This document shows, piece by piece, positions 32,271-39,237 of a stretch of 43,242 bases of DNA. The notes below the pieces were generated by a model. That model ran no database searches and was not told the DNA's origin. It worked only from the letters and a program-made list of their open reading frames with translations. Position 1 is the stretch's first letter, and each line of letters starts with the position of its first letter. The stretch is from positions 1 to 43,242 of the forward strand of contig CAYNLK010000051.1 in NCBI GenBank assembly GCA_964398055.1, in the 5' to 3' direction. The position numbers and the translations under genes are program-made. The DNA is from CAYNLK01 sp964398055. GTDB lineage: Bacteria; Chloroflexota; Anaerolineae; 4572-78; J111.

Positions 32271-33539
32271 TCAGGCTGGTGATGACCCCTGGTGGTATGG
32301 CCCGGCGATTGACAGGGCATAGACCTCATCACTCAGATACTTTTGGGCCGCGGCCAAAATTTCGGCTTTGGTCACCGCGTTGATGATATCCGGAAAGCGA
32401 GTGATGAAATCGTCGCCAAGCTGGTACATATGGCTTTCCATAATAAAAGCGGCGACCCCTTCGTTGCTTTCCATTTGCAGCGGCAGCACGCCGGTCATGT
32501 AGGCTTTGGCGTCGGCCAGCTCCTGGTCGCTGACCGGTTCTTCACGGAAGCGGCGGATTTCGGCCCGAATCAATTCGACGGCCTGGTCAACTGCGGCCGG
32601 ATTGACGCCGGCGTAGATGAACCACGGCCCCGGCCCAAGCCCGCCTTGCAACTGCGAGCGAGCGTAGTAGGCCATCCCGGCCGTATCGCGGACGCTCTGG
32701 CCGATGCGCCCGCCGAGGCCCAGTTGCCCGAGAATGGTATCGCCGACATCGGCGGCATAATAATCGGCGGCCAGGCGGCTTGGCCCCACGTTGCCCAGCA
32801 CCAGGTCGACTTGAGATTTGTTGGGCATGGGGTGTACTTTCCGCACCATCGTGGCCAGCGGGGCTGGTTCTGGGAGGGCGTTCGGCGGCGGCGGCTGTGT
32901 TGGCGACCATTGCCCCAGAGTCGCCGCCAAAGCCTGGTGAACCTGCTCGGCGGTCACGTCGCCGACGACCACCACGGCCCCATCCTGGGGATGGAGCCGG
33001 CTGTAAAAGGCCAGCAGATCGGCGCGGCTCAAACCGGTAACACTGGCCAGCGTGCCGTCCACCGGCCGGCCATAGGGGTGGTCAGAGCCGTACAGGATCT
33101 CCTGAAAATGGCGCCGGGCCAGCGAGTGGGGATCATCTTCCTCCTCTTTGAGATCGGTGATAATCTGGCCGCGCAACTTTTCTACCTCGGCCGCCGGGAA
33201 GGTGGGGTAGAGCAGGTTGTCGGTCATCAGTTCGACCAGCAGCTCGAAATCTTCGCCCAGACTTTTGCCGCCGAAGCCAACGGTATGCCGCCCGGCGTGG
33301 ACGTAAACGCTGGCCGCAACCGACTCGACGGCTTCGTTTATCTGGGCAAACGTGCGCTTGGTAGTGCCGCGGCGCATGGCGCTGGCTGTAAATGCGGCCA
33401 GGCCGGCCTGCCCCGGCGGCTCCAGATTAGCGCCGCCGTACAGGTAACCCCGTACGACCACACTCTGGGCGTGGTGATTCTCTTTGACGATGACGGTGAG
33501 GCCATTCGCCAGGCTAAATTTTTCAAAGGTTAGGTCCAA
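32271..33539 (-). CDS. M16 family protein, zinc motif absent
   Basis: A 422-residue M16 (insulinase/processing peptidase) two-lobed protein. The N-terminus FEKFSLANGLTVIVKENHHA and the later ELMTDNLLYPTFPAAEVEKL, YGSDHPYGRPVDGT and SRLHPQDGAVVVVGDVT are clear. Where active members have HxxEH this protein reads GLAAFTASAMRRGT, with no metal-binding His or Glu. It therefore resembles the non-catalytic partner of heterodimeric M16 pairs, but no catalytic partner is nearby. It starts at TTG with AAAGG 8 nt upstream, and the start region overlaps the 3' end of the methyltransferase transcript. Confidence 0.85.
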   Translation of the reverse strand: MDLTFEKFSLANGLTVIVKENHHAQSVVVRGYLYGGANLEPPGQAGLAAFTASAMRRGTTKRTFAQINEAVESVAASVYVHAGRHTVGFGGKSLGEDFELLVELMTDNLLYPTFPAAEVEKLRGQIITDLKEEEDDPHSLARRHFQEILYGSDHPYGRPVDGTLASVTGLSRADLLAFYSRLHPQDGAVVVVGDVTAEQVHQALAATLGQWSPTQPPPPNALPEPAPLATMVRKVHPMPNKSQVDLVLGNVGPSRLAADYYAADVGDTILGQLGLGGRIGQSVRDTAGMAYYARSQLQGGLGPGPWFIYAGVNPAAVDQAVELIRAEIRRFREEPVSDQELADAKAYMTGVLPLQMESNEGVAAFIMESHMYQLGDDFITRFPDIINAVTKAEILAAAQKYLSDEVYALSIAGPYHQGSSPA

Positions 33540-33551
33540 AGTTGTTGCCTT

Positions 33552-34211
33552 TCAGGATGTGACTGGATTCGGACGAGGTTTCTTGGCCAGCAGTTGCGCC
33601 GTAGCCTTGTTATTGTGCCCCCCTTCATCATAAAATAAAATCTCAAAATCGGAAAATGTGTTTCTCAATTCGTTGCGCTTCAGCAGAAAGTCGGGCCGGA
33701 TGGGCTGATCCGTTGGGGCGGCGGCCTGGTCGATGGTAAAGGATTCGTAGATTAACCACCCGCCCGGGCGCAGCCGCGCTCTGATCAACGGCAACAGCGG
33801 CCGGTGGAGAAAGAAGGAAACCAGAATGACATCGTAGCTGCTATGGGGCAGCCAGGGCCGTTCGATGTCGGCCAGGATGAAGCGGACTTGCCGGCCCGGC
33901 GTCAACGCGGCGGCCAAAGCCCGTTCCTGGGCCAGCTTGAGGCCCTGGCCGGAAATGTCCACCGCATCCACACAGAGACCGTGTTGGGCCAGGGCAATCG
34001 TGTGCCGGCCGGCGCCGGCGGCCACATCGAGCGCCCGGCCGTGGCTGGGCAGGTGGGGCAGGCAGAAGGCAACAAAGGGGGTTGGCTCGGCGCGCGCCTG
34101 CGGCGGCAGGCTGGCGTAACGCTCATCCCAGCGTTGGCGGGGCGGCAGCCGGTCAGGGGTGATGGCCGAGGGGATCAGAGAGCCGGGCGGCCATTTAGCC
34201 GATTTGGTCAT
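33552..34211 (-). CDS. Class I SAM-dependent methyltransferase (TehB/UbiE-like)
   Basis: A 219-residue Rossmann methyltransferase. Motif I is ALDVAAGAGRHTIALAQHG (about residues 60-78), the acidic residue after strand 2 is in VDAVDIS, and motif post-I/II is VRFILADIERPWLP. LRPGGWLIYESFTID marks motif III. The C-terminal YDEGGHNNKATAQLLAKK is typical of TehB-like/DUF-type small methyltransferases. The substrate is unknown. It starts 3 nt after the membrane protein's stop and is followed 12 nt later by the M16 gene, so the three are probably one transcript. Confidence 0.85.
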   Translation of the reverse strand: MTKSAKWPPGSLIPSAITPDRLPPRQRWDERYASLPPQARAEPTPFVAFCLPHLPSHGRALDVAAGAGRHTIALAQHGLCVDAVDISGQGLKLAQERALAAALTPGRQVRFILADIERPWLPHSSYDVILVSFFLHRPLLPLIRARLRPGGWLIYESFTIDQAAAPTDQPIRPDFLLKRNELRNTFSDFEILFYDEGGHNNKATAQLLAKKPRPNPVTS

Positions 34212-34214
34212 CGG

Positions 34215-35219
34215 TTAATTCCCGCTCCCTTCGACTGCCAGCCTCTCCCCCAGAACCGTGGCGGTTGGCCGTTCAAACAACAGCTTGCGCCAGATCAAAA
34301 CGGTCATAATCCCCAGGCCGACGGCAAACCAGAGGGTAAAAAAGCGAATCAGCAGGGTAGCAGTGGCGGCGACATCTTCCGACAGGCCGACCAGGAGTTG
34401 CAGCATGCCGGTCATAATGGCCTCGGCCGCGCCCAGCCCGCCCGGCAGACCCGAGGTTCCGCCCAAAATTGAACTCAACGACAGGATGAAAATGGCCAGC
34501 AGGGCCAGGTTTGGGGAGGGAGCAACGCCAAGTCCTACCAGAACCAGATAGAAAGCAATGCCCTCAGCCGACCAGGAGACCAACCCAATGCCCACGCCAA
34601 CCAGCAAGTTCTTAAGACGCAGCAGTTCATAAGTGCTTTCGTACAGTTCCCGCAGGGGGTGGACAAATCTGGACACGAGCGGGATCTGTTCGCCCCGGTT
34701 CAACAGCCACAACGCTAACGGACGAATCTGGCTGATAACGACGAGGCCAACAATAACGGCCACAATCGACAGTACGCCTGCTCTGTATTGCGGGTAAACC
34801 AAAACGCCCAGCAACGCCAGAATGGCCATAGCCAAACCGTCGACAATACGGTCAACTACGGTTGAGGGGGCGGTTTGGGCCGGGCTGGCCCCGGTTAGAT
34901 TTTTCAGCCAGATGACCCGGATCAACTCGCCTACTTTGCCGGGGGTGACGGTGAGGGCAAAGCCGCCGATGAAGACGCGCAGGCTGGTCCAAAATGAGAT
35001 GTTGGCCACCCTTATTTGCCGCAAATAGTAGTGAAAGCGTACCCCGCGGAGCAGGTAGTTGAGCAGGGTCAGCCCCAAAATGGCTGGCAGCAGTTGCCAT
35101 TGAAAATTCTGTAACAGTTGGGTGACCTGCCGGAGGTCGGCGTAGAGGATCAGGCCAAGCAATACGGCCAGGCCAAGTCCAAAGCCGATGATCAGTTTGC
35201 GGTGAAGATTGTTGATCAA
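34215..35219 (-). CDS. Flippase-like / UPF0104 (LPG synthase TM-domain) membrane protein
   Basis: A 334-residue polytopic membrane protein of the lysylphosphatidylglycerol synthase transmembrane-region/UPF0104 family. The diagnostic segment GGFALTVTPGKVGELIRVIWL (about residues 86-106) and the later GGTSGLPGGLGAAEAIMTGML are present, with about eight hydrophobic helices. Related proteins act in lipid or glycolipid flipping; no synthase domain is attached. It starts at TTG with GGAGGG nine bases upstream; no in-frame ATG is nearby at the family N-terminus. First gene of a minus-strand group with the methyltransferase and M16 protein. Confidence 0.87.
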   Translation of the reverse strand: MINNLHRKLIIGFGLGLAVLLGLILYADLRQVTQLLQNFQWQLLPAILGLTLLNYLLRGVRFHYYLRQIRVANISFWTSLRVFIGGFALTVTPGKVGELIRVIWLKNLTGASPAQTAPSTVVDRIVDGLAMAILALLGVLVYPQYRAGVLSIVAVIVGLVVISQIRPLALWLLNRGEQIPLVSRFVHPLRELYESTYELLRLKNLLVGVGIGLVSWSAEGIAFYLVLVGLGVAPSPNLALLAIFILSLSSILGGTSGLPGGLGAAEAIMTGMLQLLVGLSEDVAATATLLIRFFTLWFAVGLGIMTVLIWRKLLFERPTATVLGERLAVEGSGN

Positions 35220-35297
35220 GGCGAAAAGCCCTCCGAAACTAAAGGGGAATTATATCAGATGAGCGCCGGTTGACAAGAGTGCTGCAATCAATAATAC

Positions 35298-35433
35298 TCA
35301 GTAGATCCAATTTTTAGGTTGAGGGAAAGGTGACAGTCACTTTTGGTCTGAAATTCGAGGCGGTTTTTCCAAATTAACCGCCCTCTTAGCCATTTTAAGT
35401 GACTGTCACCTGATAAATTTGGATCTACTGATA
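35298..35433. repeat. MITE-like element, family C copy 3
   Basis: Terminal arms TCAGTAGATCCAA and TTGGATCTACTGA are perfect complements. Inside, AGGTGACAGTCACTT (35328-35342) pairs perfectly with AAGTGACTGTCACCT (35397-35411), and AGGCGGTTTTTCC pairs with AACCGCCCT. The organisation and the AGGTGAC..CACTT arms parallel 15955-16092. It sits in the 239-nt gap between two divergent genes. Confidence 0.75.
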
Positions 35434-35458
35434 CTCTATAAGAGCGAGGAATTCAGCG

Positions 35459-35716
35459 ATGGAAAACCCGGAATTTTGCAATGACCCGGTTCAGGTGACC
35501 GGCACAATAGATGATCAAGGCCAGGTCAACCTGCAAAGCCTGATCTGGCGCGGCCAACGGTATAGTATTGTGGCGTTGGGGCGGCAGTGGAGTGAGGAAG
35601 ATGGTCGCCACGTGATGGCTGAAGCAGCCGACGGCACGCGCTTTGAATTGCAGCTAAGCCGCCTGGAGCTGATCTGGTACGTCAGGCGAGTTTGGGGGGG
35701 ATGGCTGGTCGCCTGA
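35459..35716 (+). CDS. Small conserved protein (DUF6504-like)
   Basis: An 85-residue protein with no signal or membrane segment. The pattern LIWRGQRYSIVALGRQW ... RFELQLSRLELIWYVRRVWGGW, with WRGxRY early and a Trp-Tyr...Arg-Val-Trp end, resembles the small DUF6504 family, whose role is unknown. It starts 7 nt after GCGAGGA. It is convergent with the TPR/proline-rich gene and its stop is only 14 nt from that gene's end. The family assignment is tentative; that it is a real gene is more secure. Confidence 0.6.
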   Translation: MENPEFCNDPVQVTGTIDDQGQVNLQSLIWRGQRYSIVALGRQWSEEDGRHVMAEAADGTRFELQLSRLELIWYVRRVWGGWLVA

Positions 35717-35729
35717 GCCAGGCTAATCG

Positions 35730-37181
35730 TTAAGTTGCGGTGAACATCAGCAGAATCAACATTCCCAGCCCACCCAATGCCGTGACCGAGAGTGACCCGA
35801 AGATGATGACGGCCAGGATGTTGACCTCGTCCCCGTCATTCTCTTGGGCCTCGACCGGCTGTTTGTGGCGTTTGGCCCCGCTCCGGGGTGGATTAGCCGT
35901 GCGGTAGTCTCTGTTGAGCGGCGCGCTCAGCACGGCCAGCGGATCGTACAGCGGCATCGCCATCGTTGCATTTGAGTGAACTGCCGGGTTGTAGGCCAGG
36001 GCCGGCTGGAATTGCGGTTGGGGATAGAGCGGCATGGCCATGGTGCTGCTGGAGTGAATAGCCGGCGCCGGTTGCTGAACCGGCCCACTATATTGGCCTG
36101 GCGGCAGGCCCATGGTCGGATTGGAATGAACCGCCGGATACGCGGGTAAGGACGGCTGGGCCGGCGCATATTGAGTGGGCATACCCATCGTAACGTTGGC
36201 GTGGCCGGCGACAGGATAGCCCTGCTGCGGCAACACCTGGGTAACGTTGGCCTGGGCCGCCGGCAGCGGTTGGGTGGGGCGAGTTTCTTGCCGCGATATC
36301 ATGCCGGTAGGGGGATACTGTGGATAGTAGAGCTGGGCTACCGGCACCGGTTCCGAGGGTGGGCGGAAGGGATCGGCCTGGTATGGGGGTGGTTGATTTT
36401 GGTCGACCGGCGCAGGCATCATCGGCTGGGAGACCGGCTGGGCCTGGGCAGCTGCCGTTTCATTACCAGCTATTGATTGAGCCGGCAGAGGTGTAGCCGT
36501 TGCAGGAACTGGCCCCTGATCCGGCGTCAATTGCAGGCTGGTACCGCGGGGGGCAACCAGATCCGGTTGCCCAACCGGCACAGGCTGCGAAGGTGGTTTG
36601 ACCGGCTCGGCCTGATGGACCACGGCCGGCTGAGGAGTGTCCGGCAGCGGCTTGGTATCTAAGGGATTGATTGCGCTGGTCGCCTGAACCGGAGCGACCG
36701 GCTGGGAGTCGCTCACCGGCTGGGGCGCCGGTTCGGGGCTGTTCGCAAAAGGTTGCCGGACCGGGGTGAAGGGTAGTTCAGCGACAATCGTTTGCGGATC
36801 GAGGCGGAAAGGACGTCGCTCTTCAGCCGGGGTGACCTGCTCTACCTGGGCCACCGATGGATAAGCCGGTTGAGAAGCCGGGGTTGGTTTGGGAATTTGG
36901 ATCGGTTGGGAATCACGCGGGATTTTGACCGGCCGTGAGTCGGTGACGACGATGCCCAGAATTTTCAAGCCGCGGTGGGCCAACTCGTTGGTCGAGTTGA
37001 TGGCCAGGACGTGATAGAGGCAACGCGCCCGCTGCTCATCGGTATTGACCACGCTGCTCATCCATAACCAGGCCATTTCATCGTTGGGATTCTGCTGGAT
37101 GAGCAGATTGAGCAACTGCCGGCCCTCTTCTTTGCGGCCGGCGCGAATGGCTGTGATCGCCAGTTCGAGTGATGCTGCCAT
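35730..37181 (-). CDS. TPR-like / proline-glutamine-rich single-pass membrane protein
   Basis: A 483-residue protein in three parts. Residues 1-75 are a TPR-like module (LAITAIRAGRKEEGRQLLNL, AINSTNELAHRGLKIL). Residues 80-430 are a disordered region rich in Pro, Gln, Ala, Val and Thr, with paired 'QPVxPxQ' stretches and, near its end, a repeated motif of the form H-(S/A)-(N/S)-x-TM-(A/G)-M/L-P (GHANVTMGMP, VHSNPTMGLP, IHSSSTMAMP, VHSNATMAMP). A C-terminal membrane helix, ILAVIIFGSLSVTALGG, anchors it with the bulk in the cytoplasm. The N-terminus resembles that of the L,D-transpeptidase at 21129. The function is unknown; the Thr-Met repeats could be docking or phosphorylation sites. Confidence 0.75.
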   Translation of the reverse strand: MAASLELAITAIRAGRKEEGRQLLNLLIQQNPNDEMAWLWMSSVVNTDEQRARCLYHVLAINSTNELAHRGLKILGIVVTDSRPVKIPRDSQPIQIPKPTPASQPAYPSVAQVEQVTPAEERRPFRLDPQTIVAELPFTPVRQPFANSPEPAPQPVSDSQPVAPVQATSAINPLDTKPLPDTPQPAVVHQAEPVKPPSQPVPVGQPDLVAPRGTSLQLTPDQGPVPATATPLPAQSIAGNETAAAQAQPVSQPMMPAPVDQNQPPPYQADPFRPPSEPVPVAQLYYPQYPPTGMISRQETRPTQPLPAAQANVTQVLPQQGYPVAGHANVTMGMPTQYAPAQPSLPAYPAVHSNPTMGLPPGQYSGPVQQPAPAIHSSSTMAMPLYPQPQFQPALAYNPAVHSNATMAMPLYDPLAVLSAPLNRDYRTANPPRSGAKRHKQPVEAQENDGDEVNILAVIIFGSLSVTALGGLGMLILLMFTAT

Positions 37182-37245
37182 AACTGTACCCGTTCCTCTC
37201 CGGCAAATCTAGCACAGACAACTTTCCATAATAACTTTTCATAAT

Positions 37246-37251
37246 ATTATA
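37246..37251 (-). promoter_or_regulatory. Promoter of the TPR/proline-rich gene
   Basis: On the minus strand GTGGTATAAT gives a TATAAT -10 box about 65 nt upstream of the ATG at 37181. The leader contains GGAGAGGAACGG as a possible distant ribosome-binding site. Confidence 0.5.
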
Positions 37252-37340
37252 CCACAAAATAAAAAGTGCGCAAGAGGCGATTCGACCCCTATATGTTGGG
37301 GTATGCTGATAAAATCCCCTATTTATAGGGTGAATCAATC

Positions 37341-37369
37341 TGGCAAAACTTATTTTTCCGTGGTATACT
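37341..37369 (+). promoter_or_regulatory. Promoter of the HinfI-like restriction-modification locus
   Basis: TGGCAA (37341-37346), 17 nt, TATACT (37364-37369) with a TGG extension. Upstream, between the two divergent promoters, are small inverted repeats ACCCC...GGGGT (37285-37302) and CCCCTATTTATAGGG that could be operator sites. Confidence 0.45.
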
Positions 37370-37421
37370 GACTTTGATTGATGATATTTTCAGACCTGAT
37401 GTGCTTTGATTGGAACCATTG

Positions 37422-38114
37422 ATGGCAAAAATTGTAGATAGCAAAGGGCGCTCCGATGCAAATTCAGGCTATTCCCGTTTATTTGGCAACCAGCAACTTG
37501 GCCAGTTGATAAGTCGTGTTTAGGCCGCAGTCATTCGTACAGGGAATGAGCTTGAACATATCATTGAAAATGAAACACCCGTAAACCGAAAGACATCTCT
37601 TGACGCTGTTCTCAGTTATCACGGAGACATATTTCCGAGTGATGTTCAGGTAGTTTTTCAACCGAGAATGCCGAGAGAGTCGGGTAAGCCGGGAATAACA
37701 GTGGATATCGCAATTTTTGACCATCCCAAACGCCAAGTTTCAATAATCGAGCTAAAAGATGGAGACACGTTTGATACGAAAAAGGCTAGCGGTGAATTGG
37801 AAAGTATGTCCAGTTTCGCTGGTTGGATATCTCGTAAGATAGGATATGATGCCTCTTACTTTTTTTGTTCGTTCAATCAAGATGACAAGGAAGCTATAGT
37901 CCGAGGAGCTAAAGGCCGTTTTGGTATTGAACATGCTATGACGGGGCGTGAATTATGCGATATTCTCACTATCGATTATGATGTCTTGAGAGAAAGATGA
38001 CAGAGTGAGCAGTCAGAAAATTTGCGTTTCTTTGTAGAAGAGCTACTCAAGATATCAGAAATCCGACAGATGATTGTTGCACTCTTGCGAGGCGAAAAAA
38101 CAGGAGGGGATTAA
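37422..38114 (+). pseudogene. HinfI-like type II restriction endonuclease, two nonsense codons
   Basis: One frame runs 231 codons from ATG 37422 to TAA 38112-38114, broken by TAG at codon 34 (37521-37523) and TGA at codon 193 (37998-38000). Coding similarity continues across both stops: the start KGRSDANSGYSRLFGNQQLG, then NELEHIIENETPVNRKTSLD, the PD-(D/E)xK-like core GITVDIAIFD ... VSIIELKDG, and a helical tail SENLRFFVEELLKISEIRQ after the second stop. Both stops could arise by single C-to-T changes (CAG to TAG, CGA to TGA). The assignment to the HinfI group rests on the core and on the adjacent GANTC-type methylase. The gene is clearly more AT-rich than its neighbours. Inactive unless both stops are misread. 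Confidence 0.75.
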
Positions 38115-38118
38115 AGAA

Positions 38119-39237
38119 ATGAGCACTAAAGAGCTGCCGCTCGATCAAATCATCCAGGGGGATTGTGTGGATGTCCTGAATACCTTCCCTGAAAAGTCAA
38201 TCGATCTGATCTTTGCCGACCCGCCTTACAACCTGCAACTCCAACAGGAGCTGTGGCGGCCCAATATGACCAAAGTCGACGCCGTTGATGACGAGTGGGA
38301 TCAGTTCCGGAGTTTTGAGGAATATGACCGTTTCACTCGCAATTGGCTGCAAGCCTGCCGGCGGGTGCTCAAGGATACCGGCGCGCTGTGGGTGATCGGT
38401 TCCTACCACAACATTTACCGGGTGGGGGCAATTTTGATGGATCTGGGCTATTGGATTCTCAACGACGTGGTCTGGATCAAGACCAACCCCATGCCCAACT
38501 TTCGCGGCGTTCGCTTTACCAACGCCCACGAAACGCTCATCTGGGCCCAAAAAATAAAGGGCGCTCGTTACACTTTCAATTACCGGGCTATGAAGTCATT
38601 GAATGACGACCTGCAAATGCGCAGCGATTGGGAACTGCCGATCTGCGCTGGCCAGGAGCGGCTCAAGATCAACGGCAGCAAAGCCCACTCCACCCAGAAA
38701 CCGGAGGCGCTGCTCTACCGGGTCATCCAAGCAAGCTCAAATCCCGGCGACGTGGTGCTCGACCCCTTCTTTGGCAGCGGCACCACCGGGGCCGTGGCCA
38801 AAAAACTCCACCGCCGTTGGATCGGCGTCGAGCGAGATGAACTCTACATCAAAGTGGCTCAGGAACGACTTGCGGCGATCCAGCCGGAAATGTTTGCCGA
38901 AGAGCTGTATTCATTCCCCGGCAAACGAGAGCAGCCGCGCATCCCCTTTGGGGCCTTGCTGGAAAATGGCCTGCTCAAACCGGGCCAGCAACTCTACTTT
39001 GGCCTGCACGGTAATATCACCGCCACAATTTTAGCCGATGGGCAGCTCAAGCACAACGGCTTCACCGGCTCGATCCACCAGGTGGGCCGGGCCATCAAAA
39101 ACGCGCCCTGCAACGGTTGGGAACATTGGTACTATCTGGATGCCAAATCAGGGGAACGAATCGCCATCGACCAACTGCGGGCGATGATGCGGGGCCAGGC
39201 TGGAGCCGTTACCGGCAGGCATTGGGGTCGGCCATAA
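38119..39237 (+). CDS. DNA adenine-N6 methyltransferase, HinfI/CcrM type (GANTC predicted)
   Basis: A 372-residue beta-class amino methyltransferase: DPPY (residues 34-37) comes before the SAM motif DPFFGSGTTG (from residue 215). IIQGDCVDVLNTFPEKSIDL, YHNIYRVGAILMDLGYWILND, and AHSTQKPEALLYRVI are hallmarks of M.HinfI and CcrM. The C-terminal extension IPFGALLENGLLKPGQQLYF ... HWYYLDAKSGERIAIDQLR matches the CcrM/HinfI DNA-binding tail. The predicted target is GANTC. I start at ATG 38119, 8 nt after GGAGGGG and 4 nt after the endonuclease pseudogene. The gene is intact and GC-rich, and its end overlaps the convergent DUF2723 gene by 29 nt. With its endonuclease dead, it is an orphan methylase. 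Confidence 0.92.
   Translation: MSTKELPLDQIIQGDCVDVLNTFPEKSIDLIFADPPYNLQLQQELWRPNMTKVDAVDDEWDQFRSFEEYDRFTRNWLQACRRVLKDTGALWVIGSYHNIYRVGAILMDLGYWILNDVVWIKTNPMPNFRGVRFTNAHETLIWAQKIKGARYTFNYRAMKSLNDDLQMRSDWELPICAGQERLKINGSKAHSTQKPEALLYRVIQASSNPGDVVLDPFFGSGTTGAVAKKLHRRWIGVERDELYIKVAQERLAAIQPEMFAEELYSFPGKREQPRIPFGALLENGLLKPGQQLYFGLHGNITATILADGQLKHNGFTGSIHQVGRAIKNAPCNGWEHWYYLDAKSGERIAIDQLRAMMRGQAGAVTGRHWGRP

Noticed and set aside
32343..33533. A 396-codon plus-strand frame opposite the M16 gene, and a similar 379-codon frame at 30623-31762 opposite the MttB-like gene
   Set aside because: Both are complementary-strand shadows: biased composition, no ribosome-binding site and no recognisable domains, while the minus-strand genes are clear.
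37521..38000. Recoding (Sec or Pyl) as an explanation for the TAG and TGA in the HinfI-like gene
   Set aside because: The two stops are different codons, neither sits at a catalytic position, and I see no SECIS-like hairpin after the TGA. Nonsense decay is simpler.
37668..38000. A stand-alone 110-residue protein starting at the internal ATG 37668
   Set aside because: The same frame is coding-like for 80 codons upstream and 37 downstream. The internal ATG has no ribosome-binding site, so this is part of the broken endonuclease.
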